From: Chitinophagaceae bacterium
GTDB lineage: Bacteria; Bacteroidota; Bacteroidia; Chitinophagales; Chitinophagaceae
Length of the DNA stretch: 42,634 nt
NCBI GenBank assembly: GCA_017882265.1
Contig: JADGPW010000144.1
Location: 1-42,634, forward strand
Direction of reading: 5' to 3'
The position numbers and the translations under genes are program-made. Of the stretch, positions 33,201-40,733 are shown one piece after another (within the stretch, counting starts at the first letter, position 1; each line of letters opens with the position of its first letter). The notes beneath the pieces were generated by a model that made no database searches, was not told the origin of the DNA, and was given only the letters and a program-made list of their open reading frames with translations.

Positions 33201-34065
33201 CTATGAAATGTATTTCAGCAAATTTCTCCTGGAAGCAAAACAGGAATTAAAGAGGCAATCGATTGCGGAGAAGAAAAAGGCCATTGAAAAAGCGGAAGAA
33301 AGCAAAGGGGGAAAAAAGGCATCTACTTATCTGGATGATGATGAAAAGAAAGATTCCGGGAATGATGACCTCGGTTTGTATGCCACTTTGTTACTACCAT
33401 TTTGGGAAACGAATGTGGCTGTGCAACCCCTGGTATTGCAAATGTTGCGATCAAATGACAAACAGGTAAAGTACAATACCCTGCTATTGTTGCTTACCAA
33501 TAACCGGCCTTACCCGGATACCCTGTTAAAATACTTTGCCAGCCTTGATAATTACAGGTATAAATTGTATACCGACCTGAAAGAGAAAAAGCAAGGGGAT
33601 AAATTTCCTGCTCTTTATAATAATCACCTTGATCTGGGTAAAAGCGCTTTACTGGATAAAAAAGAATCCAGCAAACCGGATTCGGTGGAATATGTGGACA
33701 GGCTGAGAACCGAATACAAGGGAAAGAAAGGATATATCTATTTCTATAAATACAAGAATAAAAAAGATGACCTGGTCTGGAAACTGGCTACCGTAGGCCT
33801 GGTGCCTGAAGATCCCAGGCAATTTGAATTTGAAGACAGTACCAGAAGTAATGCCGTTTTACTTAATGCACTGTTCTTAAGTACCGCCCATTACAACCTG
33901 TATGATTTTACCGGGTTTACGGAAACAAAGATCAAAGACGATGAACCGCTTGCCGGCCAGTTGAAAAAGGCCCTCCAGAAAATGATCTACTCCCGCCGGA
34001 AAAGCGCCAAAGAGTTTTACGGGGATGAAACGGATGCGACGACGTTGACGGATTATGTGGATTGA
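30226..34065 (+). CDS. Very large secreted TraB/GumN-domain protein
   Basis: This 1279-residue protein has a signal peptide (MKRSLVFLFAGLSFISAQAQ). Residues about 27-300 form a TraB/PrgY/GumN domain: YLIGTMHVSSK (H51 region), MVALETNPETW, and near the end LFVGVGAAHLPGTRGVIELL. That family is known from GumN and from peptide-pheromone TraB and is proposed to be a metalloprotease-like fold. After it come at least two copies of a beta-rich unit with similar 'W-x-F-S-V-D-L-P' and FFGSIQLKEY/FLNSFEIKPF ends (about 310-460 and 465-620), then helical, charged sequence to the end. It is far longer than ordinary TraB proteins (about 300 residues). The frame runs back to a TTG at 30181, but 30226 fits the signal peptide. 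Function unknown. Confidence 0.82.
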   Translation: MKRSLVFLFAGLSFISAQAQPAIKDKKYPSLLWEITGNGLKKPSYLIGTMHVSSKLAFHLPDSFYIALRNAQMVALETNPETWQEDMSKYDLSNNDYSSSSLYSAYASMPNDYLTINTLKFFKYDNKIQRSLYSNPSTINNLLYRSYGNETSDFEEDTYLDMYIYQCGKKWGKQVAGVENYGESMKLMAEAYKDEAKDKTKKERSSGDGNDEYSSDKLQEAYRSGNLDLLDSINKFNSVSDAFDEKFLYKRNEIQAHSMDSIIRSGSILFVGVGAAHLPGTRGVIELLRKKGYKLRPVKMGERDNKDKDLLEKMRVPVTFRTETANDGMFKVDIPGKFYKFGDDAALDQKQYADMANGSYYMVTRIMTNAWMWTNSTEDVYKTIDSLLYENIPGKIVSKTAISKNGYKGFDITNRTRRGDLQRYNIFITPFEIIFFKMSGNGDYVKEGDEARRFFGSIQLKEYNNATDPANAEWKKYSPSWGGFSVDLPHEPYIGNDGSWIFDAEDRSAGTQYRIVRSDIHNYHFVEEDRFDLGLMNESFMASAFIDTQLASRPISLHGYPALEGKYRDKKGFIYLARFIIQGPHYYTLIAHGKQETAAMHNFLNSFEIKPFEYNAARPEKDTSLYFAVTTPVYPIEKKIKLNIPGSNLLETDEEDADQSEDDQLDAGAYRNKTISNDTTGEKIFIAFFRSSRYRYVKDSLTLQKDNENTILGDTTWIIRTRKKSELPGHMKVEEMVITDTGSSRALWTKTFYKDGIGFSLVTEMDTITAPSGFIKKFYETFTPADTLKGINPFTKKSNLFFADFTGRDSVLHQRAVKHIEDIDMDSSDLPQLKKVIAGLNWNEKKYLETKKSLIGKFGDIKTNASANYLKELYYALDDTVQLQYTVLENLLQQKTLYAYDLFRDIVSLEPPVIDADAGGNTVYSSLRLPDLYRRIYSSENGNFLDELSDSLQLARSILPDLLPLLNLEDYKTSIMKLLGKLVENNLVKPKDYEMYFSKFLLEAKQELKRQSIAEKKKAIEKAEESKGGKKASTYLDDDEKKDSGNDDLGLYATLLLPFWETNVAVQPLVLQMLRSNDKQVKYNTLLLLLTNNRPYPDTLLKYFASLDNYRYKLYTDLKEKKQGDKFPALYNNHLDLGKSALLDKKESSKPDSVEYVDRLRTEYKGKKGYIYFYKYKNKKDDLVWKLATVGLVPEDPRQFEFEDSTRSNAVLLNALFLSTAHYNLYDFTGFTETKIKDDEPLAGQLKKALQKMIYSRRKSAKEFYGDETDATTLTDYVD

Positions 34066-34072
34066 GTGAGAG

Positions 34073-34206
34073 ATAACCGCAGAGACGCTGAAACGCAGAG
34101 CCGCAGAGGAGTTGAGGTCAATTGGCAATAGACAAAAGGACAAAGCAGCAGGTCTGTTATTTATTGTCTATTGTTCTCTGCGCCTCTGCATCTCAGCGCC
34201 TACGAT
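34073..34206. repeat. CGCAGAG...AATAGACAA element, copy 2
   Basis: The left arm is ATAACCGCAGAGACGC... and the right arm is CTGCGCCTCTGC...CAGCGCC. The core CAATTGGCAATAGACAAAA ... GGTCTGTT ... ATTGTCTATTGTTCTC (34129-34187) is nearly identical to copy 3 at 42400-42521. It lies between the convergent TraB-domain and ABC genes. Confidence 0.9.
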
Positions 34207-34230
34207 TAAATCTGACTTGATGAAATTGGG

Positions 34231-35988
34231 CTATATAACAGGCTTGCCTTTGGGAATTGACGAAATCAATTTCTTTGTATAATCGGATTGAGGTTTAAAA
34301 TAAATATCATCGGCATTACCGCTTTCTTCTATCTTTCCATTATTCATGACCATGATACGATCGCTGATGTAACGGACCACAGAAAGATCATGAGAAATAA
34401 AAATGACGGTAAAACCAAATTCTTTCTTCAGGTCATTCAGCAAATTCAATACCTGTGCCTGCACGCTGACATCCAGGGCGGAGACGGATTCATCACAAAC
34501 GATAAAAGAAGGATGAAGCGCCAATGCCCTGGCAATAACAATGCGCTGGCGCTGCCCGCCTGAAAATTCATGGGGGTAACGGTTAAAGTGTTCGGCTTTC
34601 AGGTCCACTTTTTCCAATAGCTCCGTCACCTTATCTTTTCGTTGTTTGTCGCTGGATAAAATGCCATGCACTTTCATCGGTTCGGAAATAGCCGAACCGA
34701 TCGTCAATCGTGGATTCAAAGAGGAATAGGGGTCCTGGAAAACAATCTGTACTTCTTTACGCAATGATTTCAGTTCCTCTCTTTTTTTAGAAGTAAGATC
34801 AATTCCATTATACATGATCTTCCCAGCCGTAGGCTCAATCAACCGGAGCAATGTTCTTCCCAATGTAGTTTTGCCACAACCACTTTCGCCCACCAGCCCC
34901 AGCGTTTCCCCTTTATAAACTTCAAAACTTATATCGTCAACTGCTTTGGTAAAGGCAAGGGCTCTGCCGAATAGTGTTTTCCTGGAAGGGAACCAGACCG
35001 AAAGGTTTGTTACCTCAATTAGTTTTTCTGTGGAATTAGGGATTAGGAATTGGGAATTCGGTTCTTCCACCTTTAAAATGACTGATGGACTAATTCCTAA
35101 TTCCAAACCTTGCCTGCCGGCAGGCAGGTCCCCAATTCCTTGTCCCAAAAAATCACTCACCACCGGCAACCGTTCCCCCCTCGGATGATTCACCGGCCGG
35201 CAGGCCAGCAGGGCTTTGGTATAGGGATGTTGCGGATGGGAAAAGAGTTCCTTTACGGTATTTTGTTCTACGATTTCACCCTTTTGCATCACGGCGGCGC
35301 GGCCCGCTATTTCGGCAACAACGCCCAGGTCATGGGTAATAAAGATGACACCCATATTCGATTGTTGCTGCAGGTCTTTGATCAATTGAAGAATCGTTTT
35401 CTGTACCGTTACATCCAGCGCCGTAGTAGGTTCATCACAAATGAGTAAGGAAGGTTCACAGCACACCGCCATGGCGATCATCACCCGCTGTTTCTGCCCG
35501 CCGCTGAGCTGGTGAGGATAACGGTGAAACGCCAGCGCCGGATCGGGCAGTTTTACTTTCTCAAACCATTCAATGGTTCGCTGCTTCGCGGCAGCCCGTG
35601 TTATTTTGTTGTGTTGTAGGATAGCTTCCATCACCTGGTTACCGCAGGTGAGAACAGGATTAAGGGATGTCATTGGTTCCTGGAAGATCATCGCGATCTT
35701 ATTACCACGGATGTCTTGCAATTCATACCGGTTTCTTTTCAACAGGTCCGTGGTCTCCCTTCCATTTTCAGAAAAGAAGATCTCTCCCGATGCATAGTTT
35801 GCGGGGGGCGAGGGAAGTAATTGCAGGATGGAAAGTGAAGTAACCGACTTACCTGATCCCGATTCTCCCACCAGTGCCATGATCTCGCCCCGGTTCACGG
35901 TGAGTGAGATATTCTTTAACGCAGGAGTGGTTCCCGATTCGGAAACAAAATCAACAGATAAATTCTTTATTTCTAATAGGGGAGACAT
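34231..35988 (-). CDS. Fused OppD-OppF-type ABC transporter ATPase
   Basis: This 585-residue protein carries two ATP-binding cassettes in tandem, like fused peptide/nickel transporter ATPases (DppD plus DppF). The first has Walker A GESGSGKS (41-48), signature LSGGQKQRV (about 160) and Walker [13 protein letters not shown]. The second has GESGCGKT (about 367-374), FSGGQRQRI (about 476) and [12 protein letters not shown]. Each cassette is followed by the peptide-transporter motif CXPXN-like tail region, with [20 protein letters not shown] after the first. The linker contains a repeat insertion (35032-35145). No permease or binding-protein gene is in the window. Confidence 0.93.
   Translation of the reverse strand: MSPLLEIKNLSVDFVSESGTTPALKNISLTVNRGEIMALVGESGSGKSVTSLSILQLLPSPPANYASGEIFFSENGRETTDLLKRNRYELQDIRGNKIAMIFQEPMTSLNPVLTCGNQVMEAILQHNKITRAAAKQRTIEWFEKVKLPDPALAFHRYPHQLSGGQKQRVMIAMAVCCEPSLLICDEPTTALDVTVQKTILQLIKDLQQQSNMGVIFITHDLGVVAEIAGRAAVMQKGEIVEQNTVKELFSHPQHPYTKALLACRPVNHPRGERLPVVSDFLGQGIGDLPAGRQGLELGISPSVILKVEEPNSQFLIPNSTEKLIEVTNLSVWFPSRKTLFGRALAFTKAVDDISFEVYKGETLGLVGESGCGKTTLGRTLLRLIEPTAGKIMYNGIDLTSKKREELKSLRKEVQIVFQDPYSSLNPRLTIGSAISEPMKVHGILSSDKQRKDKVTELLEKVDLKAEHFNRYPHEFSGGQRQRIVIARALALHPSFIVCDESVSALDVSVQAQVLNLLNDLKKEFGFTVIFISHDLSVVRYISDRIMVMNNGKIEESGNADDIYFKPQSDYTKKLISSIPKGKPVI
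35032..35145. repeat. AATTGGGAATT / CCTGCCGGCAGG repeat inside the ABC ATPase linker
   Basis: GGAATTAGG...GAATTGGGAATT (35032-35058) is opposed by CTAATTCCTAATTCC (35090-35104), and a perfect CCTGCCGGCAGG palindrome lies at 35113-35124, followed by CCCCAATTCC. On the coding strand this yields [12 protein letters not shown] and [11 protein letters not shown], in frame and between the two cassettes. Confidence 0.85.
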
Positions 35989-35997
35989 AATTAGATG

Positions 35998-36100
35998 GAA
36001 TTGGTTATTGGGAATTTGGAATTGGGAATTTGGCCTGCGTGGGAATGATCCTCGACAGGGAAGCTACCCCCAATTCCCAATAACTAATTCCTAATTCCTT
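35998..36100. repeat. AATTGGGAATT-family inverted repeat
   Basis: GGAATTGGTTATTGGGAATT (35998 onward) is opposed by CCCCAATTCCCAATAACTAA (36068 onward), with only a few mismatches. It lies upstream of the ABC gene and downstream of the AMP nucleosidase gene. Confidence 0.85.
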
Positions 36101-36124
36101 CCAACCTTTCATCAACCAAAGTGT

Positions 36125-36895
36125 TCAAAATCGCAGATGCCGAACCGTCATCCCGTCATTGATCAGTTCTTTCAATGAATCAATGCCGATCTTTAAATGT
36201 CGCAGCACAAATTCTTCAGTTACTTTCCTGTCGCTTTCCTCTGTTTTTACACCATCGGGTATCATTGGCTGATCGCTCACCAGCAATAAAGCGCCGGTAG
36301 GGATCTTATTATAAAAACCAACGATAAAAACGGTGGCCGTTTCCATATCAATGGCATAAGCCCTTATTTTCTGAAGGTATTCTTTGAAGGGTTCATCATG
36401 TTCCCAAACCCTGCGGTTAGTCGTGTACACGGTGCCTGTCCAATAATCCACCCCATAATCACGGATGGTGGTGGATACGGCTTTCTGCAATGCAAACGCG
36501 GGCAGGGCCGGTACTTCGGCAGGGAAATAATCATTAGAAGTTCCTTCACCTCTTATCGCAGCGATGGGGAGTATCAGGTCGCCCAGCTTGTTACGTTTTT
36601 TTAATCCGCCACATTTACCTAAAAATAAAACCGCTTTGGGATGGATGGCGGTCAGCAGATCCATGACCGTAGCGGCTGTCGGGCTTCCCATGCCAAAATT
36701 GATGATGCTGATATTATTAGCAGTAGCACATTGCATAGGTTTGCCCTCACCTATCACGGGTACCTTATTTAATTCAGCGAACATATGGACATAGTTGCTG
36801 AAATTGGTCAACAGGATATATTCGCCAAAATTTTCCAGCAATTCACCGGTATAGCGGGGCAACCAGTTATGTACAATTTCCTCTTTCGTCTTCAT
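36125..36895 (-). CDS. amn: AMP nucleosidase
   Basis: This 256-residue phosphorylase-superfamily enzyme hydrolyses AMP to adenine and ribose 5-phosphate. The start MKTKEEIVHNWLPRYTG, NFGMGSPTAATVMDLL with the substrate loop, LFLGKCGGLKKR, and AIDMETATVFIVGF (the purine-binding ME motif) are all visible. The length and start match the short Bacteroidota type. Two in-frame ATGs upstream (36913 and 36988) would add residues unlike the family. A tandem hairpin array lies just upstream. Confidence 0.93.
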   Translation of the reverse strand: MKTKEEIVHNWLPRYTGELLENFGEYILLTNFSNYVHMFAELNKVPVIGEGKPMQCATANNISIINFGMGSPTAATVMDLLTAIHPKAVLFLGKCGGLKKRNKLGDLILPIAAIRGEGTSNDYFPAEVPALPAFALQKAVSTTIRDYGVDYWTGTVYTTNRRVWEHDEPFKEYLQKIRAYAIDMETATVFIVGFYNKIPTGALLLVSDQPMIPDGVKTEESDRKVTEEFVLRHLKIGIDSLKELINDGMTVRHLRF

Positions 36896-36987
36896 GTTCG
36901 AAGAGTTTATCATGTAAGCCAAATCGCACGGGTTCGATGAGTAGGCCTCGCACTGAGGAAAAGGAGAATAAGGAGAAAAAAATATCA

Positions 36988-37133
36988 CTCTTTTTTCCTC
37001 TGTGCGATGTGTATTTGTCGCACAAAGAAAAAAGAGGAAAAGAAATTGCTCTTTTTTCCTCTGTGCGAGGTGTATTTGTCGCGCATAGAAAAAAGAGGGA
37101 AAGAAATTACTCTTTTTCCTCTGCGCGAGGCTC
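36988..37133. repeat. 61-bp tandem repeat, each unit a hairpin
   Basis: Three copies of a 61-bp unit begin with CTCTTTTTTCCTCTGTGCGA at 36988, 37049 and 37110 (the third is cut short). Within a unit the left part pairs with TCGCACA/TCGCGCA...AAAAAAGAGG, so each copy folds into a long stem. A partial copy (CGCACTGAGGAAAAGGAG) precedes the array from about 36949. An ORF of 92 codons can be drawn through it but is low-complexity and not credible. Confidence 0.88.
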
Positions 37134-37149
37134 CGCTAATTTAAAACTT

Positions 37150-37157
37150 TATTTTTG
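37150..37157 (+). promoter_or_regulatory. Possible -7 box immediately before the HsdR-N gene
   Basis: TATTTTTG is a perfect TAnnTTTG match ending only 5 nt before the ATG. If used, the mRNA would be almost leaderless. Confidence 0.3.
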
Positions 37158-37162
37158 GATGG

Positions 37163-37600
37163 ATGATTATAATAAACTACCCCGAACCTGCTTTCCGCAT
37201 GAAAAAGGAGAATGACAAAGAATTCATCTTTGATGTCTTGCGAAAAAAATGGATCGGGCTTACTCCGGAAGAATGGGTGCGGCAGAATTTTGTGCAATAC
37301 CTGTTGCAGGAGAAAAGATATCCGGCTACCCTGGTGGCCATTGAAAAAGAGATCCGTTTAGGGGAATTAAAAAAAAGATTTGATGTACTGGTTTACAATG
37401 GCCGGCATGAACCCTGGATGATGATCGAATGCAAGGCTGCGGACATACCCTTAGATGATTCTGTGCTTCAACAAATACTCCGCTATAATATCAGTGTTCC
37501 GGTTCCATTTACAATTATCACGAATGGAAATCTTACCTATGGCTGGCAAAGAAAGGAAAATAATCTTGAGCTCATTGATGAATTGCCTGATTGGAAATAA
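37163..37600 (+). CDS. HsdR N-terminal-like (HSDR_N_2) nuclease-fold protein
   Basis: This 145-residue protein matches the type I restriction HsdR N-terminal domain family. It carries PD-(D/E)xK elements with D74 (KKRFDVLVY) and E89-x-K91 (WMMIECKAADI). The family start INYPEPAFRMKKENDKEFIF and LTPEEWVRQNFVQYLL are present. No methylase, specificity or helicase subunit lies nearby, so this is a stand-alone member, common in Chitinophagaceae, and probably not an active restriction system. Function unknown. Confidence 0.85.
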   Translation: MIIINYPEPAFRMKKENDKEFIFDVLRKKWIGLTPEEWVRQNFVQYLLQEKRYPATLVAIEKEIRLGELKKRFDVLVYNGRHEPWMMIECKAADIPLDDSVLQQILRYNISVPVPFTIITNGNLTYGWQRKENNLELIDELPDWK

Positions 37601-37624
37601 AGGATCTAAAAAGAGAATGATGCC

Positions 37625-37816
37625 GGGAAGGGCGGTAAGACGGGAAGCATATCGAACAGATGAGCAAGGATTTAAGAACAGACGAAGTAATTCCCGAAAG
37701 TATAAGAAATCTGGAATTTTAGGTATGTACGCATTTCGACATTCTAAATTCCCCGCCTGAATAACGCAGTCGGGCAGGCTTGTTCATCTGTTCGCCATTC
37801 TTTTCTTCCCGCCTTC
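37625..37816. repeat. CGAACAGATGA inverted element with nested CCCCGCCTGA module
   Basis: The left arm GGAAGGGCGGTAAGA...CGAACAGATGA (37625-37662) is opposed by TTCATCTGTTCG...TTCTTCCCGCCTTCC (37782-37816). The loop holds ATTTAAGAACAGACGAAG, AGGTATGTACGCATTTCGAC (37721-37740), and the 28-nt module at 37751-37778 that also occurs at 2295-2322. It relates to the 41532-41683 element by the GAACAGATGA and GATTTAAGAAC words. Confidence 0.85.
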
Positions 37817-37843
37817 CTCGCAGAGTCCTGCGGACCGGCCAAA

Positions 37844-38557
37844 TTATTTCGGCATCGCGAATATCTTCTCATCGATCGGAACATTCAGCTCTATCTTATC
37901 AAATTTGATCAGCTGGAAATCCTGGCCCCCTATTTTTTTTGTTCTGGTCATGCTGAATTTAAGACCGTTCACATCCTTGATATCCGTGTAATAGGTTTCC
38001 ACTTCAGCTTCCTGTCCCATCATATCCTGTTTGGCAATGGATTTGTTCAGCATATAATCCGTGGTATTGATAAAGAAAGTAGTGATCTTACCATCGTCTT
38101 TACTGGTCAGGTTTATCTTAAAGGTCTTAATACCATCCACGTCTTCCTGTCCAAGCAGCTCCACTTTATGACCCCTTGCCTTATAATCCATCAGGTGATT
38201 AACCAGGCTTGCCTGAGCTTTAAAATCGTTGAGTTCCGCACCGGTTACTTCCGTAGCGGTGGTAGCTCCGGCAAATGGATTGATCTTCCAGCCTTTTCCA
38301 TTATAATATACATTGGTAATGGATTGCCCCATTACATCCACATCGGTCCGCATGGCTTTCCCGTTGATGATCTGGGTAGTTAAGGGCAGATCATTACCCT
38401 GAACTGTAACCGTTGCGGTCATTTTAGCGCTGGTTACTTTATTAAAAGCATCCAGACCGCCCATAGCAGATGTATATTTCTGGATCACATCATCAACCGT
38501 CTGTGCCTGCGCGGTAACAACAGCCAGGCTGAAAAAGGCAAAAAGCAATTTCTTCAT
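37844..38557 (-). CDS. LolA-like periplasmic (outer-membrane lipoprotein-sorting-type) protein
   Basis: This 237-residue exported protein (signal MKKLLFAFFSLAVVTAQA) has the fold pattern of the LolA/LolB-like superfamily. Early come VDDVIQKYTSAMGGLDAFNK and then alternating strands such as VTVQGNDLPLTTQIINGKAM, VYYNGKGWKINPF and FFINTTDYMLNKSIAKQ. Such proteins carry a lipid in a half-open barrel. Bacteroidota encode many of them in addition to the true lipoprotein carrier. It stands alone, and the repeats on its 3' side and the nearly empty gap on its 5' side give no context. Confidence 0.82.
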   Translation of the reverse strand: MKKLLFAFFSLAVVTAQAQTVDDVIQKYTSAMGGLDAFNKVTSAKMTATVTVQGNDLPLTTQIINGKAMRTDVDVMGQSITNVYYNGKGWKINPFAGATTATEVTGAELNDFKAQASLVNHLMDYKARGHKVELLGQEDVDGIKTFKINLTSKDDGKITTFFINTTDYMLNKSIAKQDMMGQEAEVETYYTDIKDVNGLKFSMTRTKKIGGQDFQLIKFDKIELNVPIDEKIFAMPK

Positions 38558-38982
38558 GAGTTGTGTTTTTGAAGTTCATCCGCCATAGCTTTAGCGAAGG
38601 CGGGGGTGAAGGTAGGATTTTCAGGTTAATGCGGAAATTGGTTGGATAGACGGTGAACGTGAGGGAGGGGTTGTATGGAGTAGGTGGGTAATGCTGCTTC
38701 ATTTAACTTATTCATTAATGAACCAGGATCCGGTATAAAATACCTGTGAACAATTGTTGGCAATTATTCTTGTTGATTTTAACCAATAACCTTTATGACC
38801 CTTCAAGGAAGAAACAACAATTACCGTATCCGGATGGCCCCGAAAAATTTTCATATCTTTTTTCCACCGGAAGAACGGGGGGAAAGAAGAACTTTGACAC
38901 AGTTTACTTTACACTCCCGAAAGGGAATGTTCGCAATTATTAGTTCACTTTTATCTATTATCTATTCACTGTTCAACATTCT
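38558..38982. other. Intergenic gap without a supported gene
   Basis: This 425-nt gap lies between the LolA-like gene and glutamate dehydrogenase. It carries a CCGCC-atagctttagcga-aGGCGG hairpin near 38580-38604 (a relative of the AGCTTCGGCGAAGC nests near 17800). A short word repeat (TTTATCTATTATCTATTCAC) lies near 38950. Small frames across the middle are low-complexity and lack support. Confidence 0.6.
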
Positions 38983-40401
38983 TTACGGGAATATTCCCAA
39001 TTCCGCATAACTGGTCCCTACCTTATTGATCGCAACCACATAAGCCGCCGTCCGCATATCCGGAATAGCCGGATTATTCTTCCAGGTATTCATGATCTCG
39101 TGGGTGGCCGCGATCATGGTTTCTTCCAAACCACTATATACCAGGTCTACCTCATCAGGTCCGTGCATAATGAATTCTCTTTCGTTCTCTTTTACCCGTT
39201 TGCCGCTGAGTTCTTCCATCTGTCCGAGGATATGGGTATTGAGGTTTTCCGCAAAACGTTTTTCCAACCGGCCATAACGCACATGACTCAGGTTCTTCAA
39301 CCATTCAAAATAAGAGACGGTAACGCCCCCGGCATTCAGGTACATATCCGGGACTACCAGGGTACCCTTTTTACCAAATACATCATCAGCATCGGGAGTT
39401 AAGGGACCATTGGCCGCTTCACCGATGATCTTTGCTTTTACACGGGGTGCATTTTCACCATTAATGACATTTTCCAAAGCAGCCGGAATCAGGATATCGC
39501 AATCCATTTCCAACGCATCGCCATTCTTTTCAAAATTGTTAGCGCCGGGAAAATCCAGAATCGATCCTGTCTTTTTACGGTGGTTAAAGACCTCATCCAC
39601 ATCCAATCCTTTATCACTCCAGATGGCGCCTTCGTATTCCGCCAGGCCAACGATCTTCGCGCCGGCATCCTGGAAAAATTTGGCGCTGTGATAACCTACA
39701 TTACCCAGGCCCTGCACAACCACTCTTTTGCCTTCAACCCCGGTTGTTAACCCGAGCTTCTTCATAATATCAGGCATATTGCATACTTCCCTCAAACCAA
39801 AGAAAACACCCAAACCCGTGGCTTCCCTGCGTCCACGAACGCCTCCTTGCGTTACCGGCTTACCGGTTACGCAACCTGCCGCATCGATCTCGCCGGGATG
39901 CATCGCGGAATAAGTATCCAGTATCCAGGCCATTTCTCTTTCACCTGTTCCATAATCGGGTGCGGGAACATCTGTACCCGGACCTATAAAATTTTTCTTG
40001 ATCAGTTCTGCCGTATACCGACGGGTGATCTTTTCCAGTTCATAAGGAGAATATTTTTTGGGATTGATCCTGATGCCGCCTTTTCCCCCGCCAAAAGGAA
40101 CATTTACAATGGCACACTTGTAGGTCATCAATGCAGCCAGGGCCATTACTTCATCCTGGTTCACTTCCGCCGCAAAACGAATACCTCCTTTGCAGGGCGC
40201 TTTGTGATGGGAATGTTGTACACGGTAAGCTTCTATCACTTCAATATTGCCATCATCTCTTTTTAGGGGGAACCGCATCTGGAAGACCGCGTTACATTCT
40301 TTGATCTGTTCCAGTATCCCTTTTTCCCATTTGGTAAATTTGGCGGCTTTGTCAAAACTTTTTTCCACCGCGCCGAAAAAGCTGTAATGTTTGTCTGGCA
40401 T
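38983..40401 (-). CDS. gdhA: Glutamate dehydrogenase (Glu/Leu/Phe/Val dehydrogenase family)
   Basis: This 472-residue NAD(P)-dependent dehydrogenase interconverts glutamate with 2-oxoglutarate and ammonia. The substrate site is APCKGGIRF (K71) and VPFGGGKGGIR (K107, catalytic), with the PAPDYGTG block holding D149. The dinucleotide fold carries VVVQGLGNVGYHSAKFF. The length is between the usual hexameric types and matches other Bacteroidota enzymes. Specificity for glutamate is inferred from the family and not read from single residues. Confidence 0.9.
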   Translation of the reverse strand: MPDKHYSFFGAVEKSFDKAAKFTKWEKGILEQIKECNAVFQMRFPLKRDDGNIEVIEAYRVQHSHHKAPCKGGIRFAAEVNQDEVMALAALMTYKCAIVNVPFGGGKGGIRINPKKYSPYELEKITRRYTAELIKKNFIGPGTDVPAPDYGTGEREMAWILDTYSAMHPGEIDAAGCVTGKPVTQGGVRGRREATGLGVFFGLREVCNMPDIMKKLGLTTGVEGKRVVVQGLGNVGYHSAKFFQDAGAKIVGLAEYEGAIWSDKGLDVDEVFNHRKKTGSILDFPGANNFEKNGDALEMDCDILIPAALENVINGENAPRVKAKIIGEAANGPLTPDADDVFGKKGTLVVPDMYLNAGGVTVSYFEWLKNLSHVRYGRLEKRFAENLNTHILGQMEELSGKRVKENEREFIMHGPDEVDLVYSGLEETMIAATHEIMNTWKNNPAIPDMRTAAYVVAINKVGTSYAELGIFP

Positions 40402-40493
40402 GAGTTGAGATTTATGTTGTGAATGGTGAGTTGTGAATGGTGAATGGTTTACGAACCTAAAAGAACTTTTCCGATTGGCGACTGAGCGACTGC
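40402..40493. repeat. GTGAATGG word repeat upstream of gdhA
   Basis: TTGTGAATGGTGAGTTGTGAATGGTGAATGG (three near-copies of GTGAATGG) lies at 40418-40448, right before the gdhA start on the other side. It is followed toward the ccmD-like gene by the GACTGAGCGACTGCCTACTGCC words that run into that gene's 3' end. On the minus strand TAGGTTCG (40452-40459) is a 7-of-8 match to the -7 box. Confidence 0.6.
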
Positions 40494-40733
40494 CTACTGC
40501 CTACTGCCCGACTGACCCTCCCTCTCCATCTTACCAATCCTTCTCCCAAGCCGAACAAGGTACAATACAATACCTGCGAGTATGGTGAGAATGACGGCTA
40601 TTACCACATAGCTCCGCTGGTCACTACGCATGAATTCCCCGACAGTTGATTCCTTGCTTCCATCCTGTGCGTTCATTATTCCGGAAATGAATAATAATAA
40701 CAGCATTAATAAGAGAGGCTTTAATTTTCTCAT
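40494..40733 (-). CDS. CcmD-like small membrane protein with repeat-encoded tail
   Basis: This 79-residue protein has a signal or first hydrophobic segment (MRKLKPLLLMLLLLFISGIM) and one clear transmembrane helix at about 41-61 (SYVVIAVILTILAGIVLYLV), followed by the basic RLGRRIGKMER. It starts inside the ccmC stop (TCAT overlap, 40730-40733), exactly where a ccmD-type gene is expected in the cytochrome c maturation cluster. The last residues, GQSGSRQ, come from a CTGCCTACTGCCCGACTG repeat like the one ending mnmA. CcmD-like function is by position and size only. Confidence 0.75.
   Translation of the reverse strand: MRKLKPLLLMLLLLFISGIMNAQDGSKESTVGEFMRSDQRSYVVIAVILTILAGIVLYLVRLGRRIGKMEREGQSGSRQ

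Noticed and set aside
36937-37215. A 92-codon frame across the 61-bp repeats upstream of the HsdR-N gene
   Set aside because: It is low-complexity sequence drawn through tandem hairpins, with no codon-use support, and it overlaps the start of a better gene.
37163-37600. Active type I restriction-modification system
   Set aside because: Only a 145-residue HsdR-N-like fold is present. The helicase, methylase and specificity genes are missing.
38795-39010. Small ORF between the LolA-like gene and gdhA
   Set aside because: It has no leader, is compositionally unlike the neighbours, and overlaps the gdhA 3' end.
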